NCBI RefSeq assembly: GCF_026339875.1
Contig: NZ_JAPEPZ010000001.1
Location: 5,518,001-5,582,000 of the forward strand
Length of the DNA stretch: 64,000 bases
Origin: Streptomyces sp. NBC_01571
GTDB lineage: Bacteria; Actinomycetota; Actinomycetes; Streptomycetales; Streptomycetaceae
Direction of reading: 5' to 3'
Position 1 is the stretch's first letter; each line of letters starts with the position of its first letter. The position numbers and the translations under genes are program-made. The notes beneath the pieces are model-generated. The model did not search any database. It was not told where the DNA came from and saw only the letters and a list, made by a program, of their open reading frames with translations. Shown here piece by piece: positions 24,100 to 32,717 of this stretch.

Positions 24100-24206
24100 G
24101 GCGAAGGCCTCCTGACGGCGGGCGCGATGTCTCCTGCCACGCCACCACCGGGTGCGGCGTGGCACCAGCGCACCGGGCCCGTCCGGGTGACCCGCGGCGC
24201 CGGACG

Positions 24207-24470
24207 TCAGCCGGCCGGGTCGTGCGCCGCCCGCCCGGCACCCGGCGTCGTCACCCGCACCCGGCGGCTGCCGCACCGTGTGCACACCGCGTCGGCCAGC
24301 GGCGACCTGATCGCGACGCCGTCCTCGTCGACGTACTCCTGCGTGTGCAGGCCTGCTGCGTCGGTCGGATCGGTGAAGAACATGACCTGGAACGTCGCCT
24401 CCCAGGTGTGCCCGCAGTTCCGGCACGCGAACGCGAAGGTCTCGGACACCGCACCGGGCTCGCTCGTCAT
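24207..24470 (-). CDS. Small zinc-ribbon protein
   Basis: The 87-residue protein has two cysteine pairs, CRNCGH near residue 16 and CTRCGS near residue 63, forming a four-Cys zinc ribbon split by a loop of about 45 residues (HTWEATFQVMFFTDP). The start ATG at 24470 has CAGGAGAG upstream. There is no catalytic motif. It may bind nucleic acid or a partner protein. It follows the region before the cold-shock gene on the opposite strand. Confidence 0.8.
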   Translation of the reverse strand: MTSEPGAVSETFAFACRNCGHTWEATFQVMFFTDPTDAAGLHTQEYVDEDGVAIRSPLADAVCTRCGSRRVRVTTPGAGRAAHDPAG

Positions 24471-25100
24471 GCACTCTCCTGCGTCGTACGGACCGTCCCC
24501 CCGGCGTCCGAGGTGCGTCCCGTCTCGAACCCGTACGAGGTGGATCCCGTCGGCCGGGCGGCCGACGGCCGGTCTCCAGCGCACACCGGTCGTCGCGGGG
24601 CGGCAACTCGGAGCGGGGGCGCGGGCGGGCGGGACGGCACGCCACGCGATCTCTTCGGCCGCCGACCGCGACACGCCGACCGCGACACGCCGGGCGGGGA
24701 CCGTCTGCCGCGTCGGTTCGGCGGCTGACCGCCTCGACGACGCGTCGTGCCGCAGGGCCCGCCTCACGAGCCGTCCGTAAGGGCGGCCCGGTCCCGGCAC
24801 GGGGAATCCGGTGCGGGAGGGCGTGGAATATCTGTCATGGCCGCGATAGAAAATGGCTCGGCCGAGGGGGTGGTTCCTTATTCCCCGCAGTGCGGTGAGA
24901 TAGTGCGCCGCCCTTCCGGGGCCGTGGCGTGCTAGTGTCGATATCAGTTGCAGTTGTGGTTCCCAAAGTCTTGGAGCGTCTTTCCGGTCCATACCGGTCG
25001 GCCGCTTCTGAATTTCCGGTTTTATCCGGAGGGGGCAACATCGCGGCGACGCGGACCCGCACAGTGTGGGTCCTCGAGCTTTGCCCCGAAGGAGATTGAC
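24471..25100. other. Intergenic region upstream of the cold-shock gene
   Basis: I see no convincing gene in these 630 bases. The left part carries a short direct repeat CCGACCGCGACACG (twice near 24661-24690). The right part has lower GC and holds the promoter and a leader of roughly 150 bases for the cold-shock gene; TAGTGT at 24933-24938 is a possible -10 box. Long leaders are typical of cspA-type genes, where they control mRNA stability and translation. Confidence 0.5.
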
Positions 25101-25304
25101 ATGGCTACTGGCACCGTGAAGTGGTTCAACGCGGAAAAGGGCTTCGGCTTCATCGAGCAGGACGGCGGCGGCGCCGACGTCTTCGCCCACTACTCGAACA
25201 TCGCCACCCAGGGCTTCCGTGAGCTCCAGGAAGGCCAGAAGGTGACCTTCGACGTCACGCAGGGCCAGAAGGGCCCCCAGGCGGAGAACATCGTCCCCGC
25301 CTAG
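25101..25304 (+). CDS. CspA-family cold-shock RNA chaperone
   Basis: The 67-residue protein is a complete cold-shock domain, with RNP1 (KGFGFIEQD at 15-23) and RNP2 (DVFAHYSNI at 29-37). It binds single-stranded RNA and DNA and melts secondary structure in the cytosol. The ATG is preceded by a near-perfect GAAGGAG. The long leader and the strong terminator indicate a highly expressed single-gene transcript. Codon use (AAGGAG site, C/G-ending codons) fits high expression. Confidence 0.97.
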   Translation: MATGTVKWFNAEKGFGFIEQDGGGADVFAHYSNIATQGFRELQEGQKVTFDVTQGQKGPQAENIVPA

Positions 25305-25348
25305 TCCGGGACCCGCTGACGCCTGACTTCTGAGTCGGCCGATGCTTA

Positions 25349-25401
25349 CAGGTGGCCGGGACCTGCACCCTGAGGTGCGGGCCCCGGCCACCTGCTTTTT
25401 T
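25349..25401 (+). terminator. Intrinsic terminator of the cold-shock gene
   Basis: CAGGTGGCCGGG at 25349-25360 pairs perfectly with 25383-25394; an inner GCACC/GGTGC stem extends it. A run of seven T follows from 25396. This is a textbook rho-independent terminator, rare in Streptomyces, where T tracts are usually missing. Confidence 0.9.
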
Positions 25402-25526
25402 GGTTTCGTCCCCCGGCTGGTTTCGTCCCGGATTGAATTTCCGGCGAATTTTCTGTCCGCCGTGCCCACTTTCCGGCCCGACTCGCCCACTTTTCGGGCC
25501 ACGAAACTTCATCCCGCGGAGGCGCC

Positions 25527-25805
25527 ATGCGTTGTGTGATCGCCCGTTTCCCCTTCGACCTCATCAAGAGCGAGGTCGAGCACTCGATGGCGGGCGTCGA
25601 GCCCGAGTCCGTCACCAGCGCGTCCGTGGTCGTCGGCCCGCACGCCTACCCCGTCAAGCAGGTCGGCGAGGTCATCACCAAGCAGGACCGTCGTGACTTC
25701 ACCGAGGCCGAGGTGGCCCGTGCGCTCGTCCGGCTCGGCTTCGTGTGCCGGGCCGCCGCCGCGCCGGCGGTTACCGCCGTACCCAGCTGGGCCGAACCGG
25801 CCTAG
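25527..25805 (+). CDS. Conserved small protein next to the cold-shock gene
   Basis: The 92-residue protein (MRCVIARFPFDLIKSEVEHSM, then VVGPHAYPVKQVGEVITKQDRRDFTEAEVARALVRLGFVC) has an alpha/beta look and no membrane segment. Homologues commonly sit directly downstream of csp genes in Streptomyces, as here, but the function is unknown. The ATG has GCGGAGG eight bases upstream. The strong terminator at 25349 separates it from csp, so it needs its own promoter, probably in the AT-richer stretch 25400-25510. Confidence 0.83.
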   Translation: MRCVIARFPFDLIKSEVEHSMAGVEPESVTSASVVVGPHAYPVKQVGEVITKQDRRDFTEAEVARALVRLGFVCRAAAAPAVTAVPSWAEPA

Positions 25806-25942
25806 CCGTCCCGGCCCCGTCTCCCGACGCCGGCACGGAGCCCGTCCCACCCGCGCGGTCGACTCCCCCGGTGATTCCTCCCGGGGCGTTTCCCCGGAAT
25901 CCGGCGCGGCGCTGCGCTGCGCTGCTTCCCCTTCCCCGCTCC

Positions 25943-26788
25943 TCACTTCTTCTCCCAGGGCGTGCCCGGCACCCCTGTGGGCACCCTGGCCGCCACGAAG
26001 TCCACCGTCGCGTAATGGCCCGGGGTGACGCGGGCGGTGATGCGGCGGAGGTCGCCCCCGGTGCCGATCCAGTAGGTGAGGGGCGAGGTGTCGGCGGGCG
26101 AGGCCGTGGGGTGCGGGCCGGAGAAGACGTCGTAACCGTGGCCGTCGAGGTCCTCCTCGCGCAGCCACAGCGGACCCGACCGGGCGAGCCGCCGCGCGTC
26201 ATCGGGACGGTCCGCGGCCACGGAGAGCACCAGGCGCAAGGCGCGGTCCAGCGGGCTGGTGGAGTAGGGGCGGCGGGCCCACCGGCCGGACTTCAGGGTG
26301 CGTGCCCTGCGGACGGCCTGCGCGGCGGTCGTCACGGCGTCCCGTTCGGGGGGCCGTGTCCTCCGTCCGGGTGCTCCGCCGGGCACCGGAGCCGGCGGCC
26401 GGGCCATGGCGACGCCGCCCGGGTCCCAGGAGAGCAGGCCCCGTAACGTGCGGGCGCCGTCCACCATTTCGTACGCGCCCACCGCCCGGCGTACACGATG
26501 GTCGACCACCGCGCGGACCGTCACGGTCCCCGTCTCCTCCCCCACCGGGGGCAGCCGCACCGTCACTTCCGCGGGGCTGGCCTCGTAGGCGCGGAACCGG
26601 GCCAGTGCCATGCGCCGGGCCTCGTCCGCCGAGAGGGCACGGGGTGTCGGGTCCTCGCCTCCGGAGGACAGGAGCAGCAGCAGAACGGTCAGGGCACCCG
26701 CCGCGATCGCCGTCGCGCCGGCGGCCGCGCGCCGGCTCCTCGGCGGCCTTTCGTGGGTGGGGCGCGGGGAGTCCGGGGAGAAGCGCAT
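25943..26788 (-). CDS. Single-pass membrane protein of unknown function
   Basis: The 281-residue product has a basic N-terminus (RPPRSRRAAAG), a membrane helix or uncleaved signal at about residues 22-42 (ATAIAAGALTVLLLLLSS) and an external domain. That domain starts LSADEARRMALARFRAYEASPAEVTVRLPP and ends in a beta-rich region (LTYWIGTGGDLRRITARV, HYATVDFVAARV). I do not recognise a named domain. It faces convergently the csp-linked gene, with about 140 bases between. Confidence 0.8.
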   Translation of the reverse strand: MRFSPDSPRPTHERPPRSRRAAAGATAIAAGALTVLLLLLSSGGEDPTPRALSADEARRMALARFRAYEASPAEVTVRLPPVGEETGTVTVRAVVDHRVRRAVGAYEMVDGARTLRGLLSWDPGGVAMARPPAPVPGGAPGRRTRPPERDAVTTAAQAVRRARTLKSGRWARRPYSTSPLDRALRLVLSVAADRPDDARRLARSGPLWLREEDLDGHGYDVFSGPHPTASPADTSPLTYWIGTGGDLRRITARVTPGHYATVDFVAARVPTGVPGTPWEKK

Positions 26789-27115
26789 GGCACGTCTCTA
26801 CATCCGGGCGGTCCGTCCGCCGGCCGACTCCTGAGGACGGGCCGCCCCGCGTCACCCTCCCGGCGGACCGCCCGAGGGGCAGTCCGTTTCCCGTTCCCGC
26901 TGAGCGGGCGCCGGCCGTGGTGCCCGCGCGGGCCTCGCCGCCCGTCGGAGAGAGGGGGACGGTGAGGGGCATCGCGGGGCGGGGCAGGAGACCGCGGTCA
27001 CCGCTCGTCGCAGGGGGCGAAGACCGGGTGTTGGGGCGGACACCCGGGGGCGGTGCGGGTTGGGGTGGGACGGACGCCGTGGGTCGGGAACGGGCGCCGC
27101 GGGTCGGGAACGGGG
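26789..27115. other. Intergenic region without a supported gene
   Basis: These 327 bases contain the promoter region of the membrane protein gene at 26788 and G-rich low-complexity sequence, including a direct repeat of GGGTCGGGAACGGG near 27079 and 27098. No convincing ORF or hairpin was found. Confidence 0.5.
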
Positions 27116-27538
27116 CTACACGGCCAGGACCGCGCGGACCGTCTTGCCGCCGATACCCGTGCTCACGACCTCCAGGCGGTGGGCGAGGTGCTGCACCATC
27201 GCGAGACCCCGGCCGCTCTCCGCGTCGGTGTCCACCAGGCCGACCCGGGGCCGGCCCGGACTGTCGTCGTGGACCTCCACGGTCACTTCGCCGCCGTGCC
27301 CCACCTGCAGACGCAGCCGGCAGCCGGTACGCCCGTGCCGGACGGCGTTGGCGACGAGTTCGGACGCGATGAGCGTGGCGTCGTCGACCTGGTCGGCGGT
27401 CGGCGGCACCGTCCGCGGACGCGGCCGGGTCAGGAACGCCGACGTCAACCTACGGGCCCTGCCTGCCGAAACGGCCGTGCGTGGCAGGGTGTACTCCACG
27501 CGGGCGGTCTGCCGGACGGCGCGCTGCTGCGCACGCAT
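27116..27538 (-). CDS. Anti-sigma-factor-like ATP-binding protein (HATPase_c_2, SpoIIAB/RsbW type)
   Basis: The 140-residue protein (ATG at 27538) has the GHKL kinase boxes: N box ELVANAVRHG near residue 66, G1 box VHDDSPGRP near 94, G2 box ESGRGLAMVQHLA near 107, and GGKTVRAVL at the end. Stand-alone proteins of this type are very common in Streptomyces and either phosphorylate STAS partners or sequester sigma factors. No partner is adjacent. It is divergent from the FkbM methyltransferase gene. Confidence 0.9.
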   Translation of the reverse strand: MRAQQRAVRQTARVEYTLPRTAVSAGRARRLTSAFLTRPRPRTVPPTADQVDDATLIASELVANAVRHGRTGCRLRLQVGHGGEVTVEVHDDSPGRPRVGLVDTDAESGRGLAMVQHLAHRLEVVSTGIGGKTVRAVLAV

Positions 27539-27853
27539 GACAACCTCACTTCCCCTCCCAGGACACCAGGTACCCGGCGGCCGGACCCCCGCCGGCCGGG
27601 CCCCGCGCGAAACGGCGCGCGGCGGTCCTGCCCCCGGGTGATGCCCGCCCCCGGCGATCGGCAACCGGCGATCGGGGTCACAAACCCGCCAACGGTGTAC
27701 AGGAGGCGGTCACGGCCGGTCCTCCCGTGCTAAGAGGTGCGGGTGCGGCGATCGCGACGCGCGCCGGTACCGACGACTGTCACCCGATGTTCGTTCGCGC
27801 GAAAGTTGTTCGAGCAACTCCCGTGACCCGCGTGATTCTGAAAGGGTGTGGGG
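27539..27853. other. Divergent promoter region
   Basis: The 315 bases separate the ATP-binding protein and FkbM genes. The right half (27715-27850) has lower GC and presumably carries the fkbM promoter. I see no strong palindrome or additional ORF. Confidence 0.4.
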
Positions 27854-28870
27854 ATGCCGACCCTTTACAGAAGAATGCTCGGTCTGCTCCCCCGGATAGG
27901 CGTGCAGGTTCTCGACCTCGGTTCGGGCGCGGCGGTGGTCTACCGACGCGGCAGGCGCACCCGCGTGCCCGTGGGCCGTGCGGCCGATCTGATCGCCCGC
28001 GGCGGAGGACGCTACGAGGTCACCCCCGTCGGCCCGGAGAAGAAGGCCGACATGTGGGTGGTCGCCCGCGAGTCCTCGGCACAGGGCGACGCCTGGGGAA
28101 GCGTGCCCTTCGGCGAGTCCGGCGGGCGGCTGCTGGTCGACGAGACGGCGTCGGCGGCCGACGAGCGCCGCTTCCAGATCGCGGCCGCCGAGTATCTGTG
28201 CACCCAGCATGTGACCGCCCTGCTGGAGAAGTACCGGGTGAACTGCGTCTTCGACGTGGGTGCCAACGCCGGCCAGTACGGTCGTCGGCTGCGCAGGCTC
28301 GGCTACACCGGCCGCATCGTCTCCTTCGAACCCACCGCGGACGCCTTCGAGAAGCTGGTGCGTGCGGCGGAGAAGGACGACGACTGGCGGGTGTTCAACG
28401 TCGGCCTGGGGCGCGAGGACTCCGCGCAGTCCATCCACGTGGGCTGGAACACCATGAACTCCCTTCTTCCGCCCAGCGATTACGGGAAGGACCGCTACCT
28501 CCGGTTCGCGAAGACCCGTACCGAGGACATCGAGATCCGCCGGCTGGACGGGATGCTGGAGAAGGCGCTGGACGGCATCACCGATCCCCGCCCCTACCTG
28601 AAGATGGACACCCAGGGCTACGACCTGGAGGTGTTCGCCGGCGCGGGCGAGCGGATCGCGGAGTTCGTCGGTATGCAGTCGGAGGTCGCCGCCTTGCGGC
28701 TCTACGAGGGCAGCCCCCGGATGCGGGAGGCGATCGCCACGTACGAGGAGGCCGGGTTCGAGATCACGGGCATGTACCCGGTGACCCGCGAGGAGACGAC
28801 CGGGCGGGTGGTCGAGTTCGACTGTGTGATGGTGCGGGCCGACGCCGTGCCGCAGGTCCCGTCCGCGTAA
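27854..28870 (+). CDS. FkbM-family S-adenosylmethionine methyltransferase
   Basis: The 338-residue protein carries an N-terminal region of about 110 residues of unknown fold. The FkbM methyltransferase domain follows: SAM-binding motif I VFDVGANAGQYG near residue 136, IVSFEPTADAFEKL near 159 and the acidic DTQGYDLEVFAGA near 255. Such enzymes O-methylate sugars, polyketides or cell-envelope components. No biosynthetic cluster surrounds it, so the substrate is unknown. The ATG at 27854 has AAAGGG upstream; a GTG two codons earlier is possible. It converges on the modABC operon with only 21 bases between the stops. Confidence 0.9.
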   Translation: MPTLYRRMLGLLPRIGVQVLDLGSGAAVVYRRGRRTRVPVGRAADLIARGGGRYEVTPVGPEKKADMWVVARESSAQGDAWGSVPFGESGGRLLVDETASAADERRFQIAAAEYLCTQHVTALLEKYRVNCVFDVGANAGQYGRRLRRLGYTGRIVSFEPTADAFEKLVRAAEKDDDWRVFNVGLGREDSAQSIHVGWNTMNSLLPPSDYGKDRYLRFAKTRTEDIEIRRLDGMLEKALDGITDPRPYLKMDTQGYDLEVFAGAGERIAEFVGMQSEVAALRLYEGSPRMREAIATYEEAGFEITGMYPVTREETTGRVVEFDCVMVRADAVPQVPSA

Positions 28871-28891
28871 CCGGCACCGGCGCCGTACGCC

Positions 28892-30232
28892 CTATGCCGG
28901 ATACGCGTGTGTCTGGGCGGCTTTGACCGTCGCCCAGACGCACGCGCCCGTGTGCAGGCCGAGTTCGGCCGCGGCGACGGTCGTCAGGTCTGCGGCCAGG
29001 GGGAGTTCACCGGTGAGGTCCACACGGATCTGGTCGCCGTGCGTCTCCAGACCGGCGACCTCGCACTGCCACAGGTTGCGCGCGCTGGAGCCGGTCGGCC
29101 GGTCGCGGTACAGGGTGACGGCGCCGGGCGGGAAGGCCACGAAGACAGGGCCGGACAGCTCCTCGGTGGTGGTGATCGCCGGGCCCGCGTCCAGCCGTAC
29201 GGTGTGTCCCCCGGCCGTGCCCCGGTAGAGGTTGAGGCCGACCAGCTGGGCGATGTAGTCGGTGCGCGGGTGGCGGGCGATGTCCGAGGGGGATCCCTCC
29301 TGGACCACCCGGCCGTGCTCGACGACGACCAGGCGGTCGGCCAGCACCATCGCGTCGAGCGGGTCGTGGGTGACGAGTACGGCCACGGCCTCGAACTCGG
29401 CGAGATGGCGCCGGAGTCCGGCGCGCACGTCGAGCCGGGTACGGGCGTCCAGCGCGGCGAGCGGCTCGTCGAGCAGGAGCAGCCGCGGGCGGATGGCCAG
29501 CGCGCGGGCGAGGGCGACGCGCTGTGCCTGGCCGCCGGAGAGCCGGCGCGGTTTGGCGCCGGCGTGGCCGGCCAGGCCCATCCGGTCGAGCCAGGCGGCT
29601 GCCTGCGCCCGTGCCTCCGCCTTCGGCACGCCCTGACAGCGCGGCCCGAACGCGACGTTGTCCAGGGCCGTCAGGTGCGGGAAGAGCAGATAGTCCTGGA
29701 AGACGACGCCGACCGGACGGGACTCCGGCGGCGTACGGTCCAGGGCGACGCCGTCCAGCCGGAGCCGGCCGCCGCGGGAGAGCGGGGTGAGACCGGCCAG
29801 GGCCCGGAGCGCGGTGGTCTTCCCGGCGCCGTTCGGCCCGAGGAGCGCGACCACGTCGCCGGGAGCGACACTCAGCGTCACGTCCAGGTGGAAGCCGCCG
29901 CGGTCGACGACGAGGCGGGCGTCGAGGCCCTGGGCCGACGCGGTGTCCTCGTCCGGGGCGGTGTTTCTGGCAGGCGAGGGGGTCTGGTCCGGGGCGATGT
30001 CTTCGACAGGCGCGGGGTTGGAGGCCTGGGCGGGGGGGTTGGAGGCCTGGGCGGGGTCCTGGTGCGGTGCGGGGGCCCGGGGCCGCGCGGGGTTCTGGTC
30101 CGGCGCGGGGTTCCCGGTCCGTGTCGGGCCGTTGCCGGAGGACGGCCCGTCGCCGGGAGCGCGGCCACCCTCCGCGGCCGGCCCGTTCCCGGGTGCCGGG
30201 TTCTTCCCGGTCGCGGGGTTCACGCCCGTCAT
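28892..30232 (-). CDS. modC: Molybdate ABC transporter ATP-binding protein
   Basis: The 446-residue protein has the ABC ATPase motifs Walker A GPNGAGKTT, signature LSGGQAQR and Walker B LLLLDEPLAALD. A C-terminal TOBE-like molybdate-binding region (GLETHGDQIRVDLTGELPL onward) identifies ModC rather than a generic importer. Its N-terminus is unusual: about 95 residues of Pro/Asn/Ala/Gly/Asp-rich low complexity with repeated PAP and QASNP units precede the ATPase domain. The ATG overlaps the modB stop (ATGA), and it is the last gene of modABC. It powers molybdate uptake in the inner membrane complex. Confidence 0.93.
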   Translation of the reverse strand: MTGVNPATGKNPAPGNGPAAEGGRAPGDGPSSGNGPTRTGNPAPDQNPARPRAPAPHQDPAQASNPPAQASNPAPVEDIAPDQTPSPARNTAPDEDTASAQGLDARLVVDRGGFHLDVTLSVAPGDVVALLGPNGAGKTTALRALAGLTPLSRGGRLRLDGVALDRTPPESRPVGVVFQDYLLFPHLTALDNVAFGPRCQGVPKAEARAQAAAWLDRMGLAGHAGAKPRRLSGGQAQRVALARALAIRPRLLLLDEPLAALDARTRLDVRAGLRRHLAEFEAVAVLVTHDPLDAMVLADRLVVVEHGRVVQEGSPSDIARHPRTDYIAQLVGLNLYRGTAGGHTVRLDAGPAITTTEELSGPVFVAFPPGAVTLYRDRPTGSSARNLWQCEVAGLETHGDQIRVDLTGELPLAADLTTVAAAELGLHTGACVWATVKAAQTHAYPA

Positions 30233-31128
30233 GACGCCCCTGTCATCCAGCGGTCCCGCAGTCCGGCCAGGACCGCGATCGACACGACGAGCAGTACCAG
30301 GCTCAGCGCGATCGCCGCGTCGGGGTCGCTCTGCAGGGCCAGGTAGACGGCGAGCGGCATGGTCTGCGTACGGCCGGGGAAGTTGCCCGCGAAGGTGATG
30401 GTCGCCCCGAACTCGCCGAGCGCGCGGGCCCAGGCCAGGACGGCGCCGGCCGCGATGCCCGGCGCGATCAGCGGCAGCGTGACCCTGCGGAACGCGGTGA
30501 ACCGGGAGGCGCCGAGCGTCGCGGCCGCCTCCTCGTAGCGCGGATCGGCCGCCCGCAGCGTGCCCTCCACACTGATGACCAGGAACGGCATCGCCACGAA
30601 CGCCTCCGCGACCACCACCCCCGCCGTGGTGAACGGCAGCGTGATCCCGAACCAGGCGTCCAGCCACTGCCCGACGACACCGTTGCGCCCCAGCGCCAGG
30701 AGGAGCGCGACACCGCCCACCACGGGCGGCAGGACGAGCGGCAGGGTCACCAGCGCGCGGACGAAGCCCCGTCCGGGGAAGTCGGTGCGCGCGAGGAGCC
30801 AGGCCAGGGGTACGCCCAGGACCAGGCTCACGCCGGTGGCCGCGGTCGCGCAGACCAGGGAGAGCTGCAGCGCCTGCCATACCGCGGTGCTCGTCAGCAG
30901 GTTCGGCAGGCCGCGCCAGGGAGCCCGTACCAGCAGAGCGAGCAGCGGCAGCAGCAGAAACGCCAGACCGACGAGGGCCGGCAGCAGCAGCGGCAGCGGC
31001 ACCCCGCCCCGGAGGCCCGGCCGGACACGCGGCCGGGTACCCCACCGGACACGCGGCCGCCGAGGTCCGTCGTCGGGGGCGTCGCCCCGCGCGAGAACCT
31101 CGGCGCCCGCCCGGTCCGGCTCGGTCAC
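30229..31128 (-). CDS. modB: Molybdate ABC transporter permease
   Basis: The 299-residue protein has about six membrane helices after a basic, Arg-rich N-terminus, and the permease coupling signature EEAAATLGASRFTAFRRVTLPLIAPGI near residue 200. This EAA loop is typical of ModB-type permeases. The GTG at 31128 overlaps the modA stop (GTGA) and the stop overlaps modC, so the three are translationally coupled. It forms the membrane channel for molybdate. Confidence 0.95.
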   Translation of the reverse strand: MTEPDRAGAEVLARGDAPDDGPRRPRVRWGTRPRVRPGLRGGVPLPLLLPALVGLAFLLLPLLALLVRAPWRGLPNLLTSTAVWQALQLSLVCATAATGVSLVLGVPLAWLLARTDFPGRGFVRALVTLPLVLPPVVGGVALLLALGRNGVVGQWLDAWFGITLPFTTAGVVVAEAFVAMPFLVISVEGTLRAADPRYEEAAATLGASRFTAFRRVTLPLIAPGIAAGAVLAWARALGEFGATITFAGNFPGRTQTMPLAVYLALQSDPDAAIALSLVLLVVSIAVLAGLRDRWMTGAS

Positions 31129-31952
31129 GGCTGGAGGAACCCGGCCGAGGTCAGTACCTTCTGGCCCTCGGGGGACCGCACGAGCGCGATGAACTCCTTG
31201 GCCGCGGCCGCGTTGGGCGCGTCCTTGAGCAGGACGATCGGGTAGTCGTTGATGGCCTTGGCCGACTCGGGGAACTCCACGCCCTCGACCTTGTCACCCG
31301 CGGCGTTCACATCGGTCCTGTAGACGACCGCGGCGTCCGCCTCCTTCAGCTCCACCTTCGTCAGGGCGCTCTTCACGTCCTGTTCGTAGGAGACCGGGGT
31401 GAGCTTGAGGCTGCTGGCGTCCAGTGCCTTCTGCGCGGCGGCGCCGCACGGCACCGTCCTGTCGCACAGCACCACCTTCAGGCCGGACTTGGTGAGGTCC
31501 TCGAGGGAGGCGACCTTGTCCGGGTTGCCGGGCAGGGTCGCGATCTCCAGCTGGTTGCGCACGAAGGTGGCCGGAGTGCCGGCCGCGTCACTCTTGTCCG
31601 TCACGATGGCCATGGTCTTGGGACTCGCGGCGGCGAACACATCGGCCGGGGCGCCTCCGGTGATGCCGGCGGCGAGCGTGTCGCTGCCGCCGAAGTTGAA
31701 GGTCACCTTCGTGCCCGGGTGGGCCTTCTCGAAGTCCTTGCCCAGGGTCGTGAAGCTCTCCTTGAGGGAGGCGGCGGCGAACACCGTCACCGTGCCCGAC
31801 AGCTTGTCGGACTTCGCGGTGGAACCGGACTTCGTGGAGCTGTCGGAGTCGGAGGAGCAGGCGCTCAGGGCCAGCACCGCGGCGGCGCCGACACCGGCCA
31901 CCTGCAGCATCCGGCCGGTGCGGCGGGTTCGGCGCGCGGATCGGGTCATCAC
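31125..31952 (-). CDS. modA: Molybdate-binding lipoprotein
   Basis: The 275-residue lipoprotein has the lipobox LSAC near residue 32 and a mature domain beginning VTVFAAASLKESFTTLG, the ModA signature. PADVFAAAS and the later VVYRTDVNAAGDKVEGV are also typical. It captures molybdate or tungstate outside the cell for ModBC. The start is GTG at 31952 (GAGGGAG seven bases upstream) or the adjacent ATG at 31949. It is the first gene of the operon and divergent from the molybdoprotein gene at 32125. Confidence 0.95.
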   Translation of the reverse strand: MMTRSARRTRRTGRMLQVAGVGAAAVLALSACSSDSDSSTKSGSTAKSDKLSGTVTVFAAASLKESFTTLGKDFEKAHPGTKVTFNFGGSDTLAAGITGGAPADVFAAASPKTMAIVTDKSDAAGTPATFVRNQLEIATLPGNPDKVASLEDLTKSGLKVVLCDRTVPCGAAAQKALDASSLKLTPVSYEQDVKSALTKVELKEADAAVVYRTDVNAAGDKVEGVEFPESAKAINDYPIVLLKDAPNAAAAKEFIALVRSPEGQKVLTSAGFLQP

Positions 31953-31998
31953 GGGTGTACTCCCTCGGAGGCCTCAGGCATGCTTGCGCTGATCATAC

Positions 31999-32038
31999 TT
32001 CCGCAGATGCGAGCCATAAGTCTTTTGGCGCATCGCAT
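31999..32038. promoter_or_regulatory. Possible molybdate-regulator site upstream of modABC
   Basis: The stretch contains TTCCGCAGATGCGAG (31999-32013) and an inverted pair ATGCGA (32007-32012) / TCGCAT (32033-32038). The core GCAGATGC is also present, as its reverse complement GCATCTGC, in the perfect palindrome at 35421 upstream of the TOBE-domain regulator gene. This suggests one regulator for both. The site lies 47-86 bases before modA. Confidence 0.45.
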
Positions 32039-32124
32039 GAGCCGCACGATCAACGACCCAGTGTCCGCATGTGCGTTTGTACGGGACGGCGCTCTGGGTA
32101 CGGTTTTCCGGGAGGTGGAGCCCG

Positions 32125-32610
32125 GTGAGCCGGTCCCTGACACATCCGCCCGCCCACTCGCTCGCGTCGGTCGCCCTGACCGGGGACCTCGCCCGCCCGG
32201 CCCGGCTGACCGTGCCCGATCTGCTGGCGTGGCCCCAGCACCGGGCCCGGGTCAGCTTCGAGTGCGCCACCAGCGGCGTACAGCACCACCGCTTCGAGGG
32301 CCCGCTGCTGCACGACGTGCTGCGTGACGCGGGTCCCGGCTTCGACCCCGCCCGCCGCAAGGACCGCCTGCGCTTCCTCATCGCGGTGGGCGGCGCGGAC
32401 GGCCATCACGCCCTGCTCACCCGGGCCGGGATCGACCCGGACTTCGCCCACGCCCCGGTCCTCCTCGCCGTCGGCGTCGACGGCACCCCGCTGGACCTGG
32501 CGGGCCCCCAGCTCGTGCTGCCCCAGGACCGCTGCGGCGCCCGGCACATCAGCGGCATCGACACCATCCACGTGGACGGCCACTACGGTCCCTCCCGCCC
32601 ATGGACGTGA
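32125..32610 (+). CDS. Sulfite-oxidase-like molybdopterin-binding protein
   Basis: The 161-residue protein matches the oxidoreductase molybdopterin-binding domain: LARPARLTVPDLLAWPQHRARVSFECATSGVQHHRFEGPLLHDVL, with the conserved Cys48 that would ligate molybdenum, then GGADGHHALLT and the C-terminal RHISGIDTIHV. It lacks the dimerisation domain of sulfite oxidase and any signal peptide. The GTG at 32125 follows GGGAGGTGGAG. Divergence from modABC supports a molybdenum cofactor enzyme whose cofactor supply is encoded next door. Confidence 0.85.
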   Translation: MSRSLTHPPAHSLASVALTGDLARPARLTVPDLLAWPQHRARVSFECATSGVQHHRFEGPLLHDVLRDAGPGFDPARRKDRLRFLIAVGGADGHHALLTRAGIDPDFAHAPVLLAVGVDGTPLDLAGPQLVLPQDRCGARHISGIDTIHVDGHYGPSRPWT

Positions 32611-32640
32611 CGCGAACCCGTCTGCGACCCTGACCCGCCG

Positions 32641-32689
32641 GTGGCCGGTGGCCGGTGGCCGGTGGCCGGTGGCCGGTAGTCGGTAGTCG
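32641..32689. repeat. 7-bp tandem repeat (GTGGCCG)x5 plus (GTAGTCG)x2
   Basis: Seven consecutive heptamers lie between the molybdoprotein stop and the lysR start. The first five are identical and the last two share two substitutions. Copy number of such a tract may vary among strains and would change the spacing of the lysR promoter. Confidence 0.9.
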
Positions 32690-32717
32690 ACGGGTCGCCG
32701 TTCGCGGGAGGTCGCGC

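Noticed and set aside
28892..31045. A 717-residue ORF that would make ModC a fusion protein.
   Set aside because: The N-terminal half is a shadow frame of modB. ModC starts at 30232 with an ATGA overlap to modB.
31953..32124. Possible molybdenum cofactor riboswitch upstream of modA.
   Set aside because: I could not fit the sequence to the Moco RNA fold by eye. Short protein-type dyads explain the region better. A covariance-model scan would decide.
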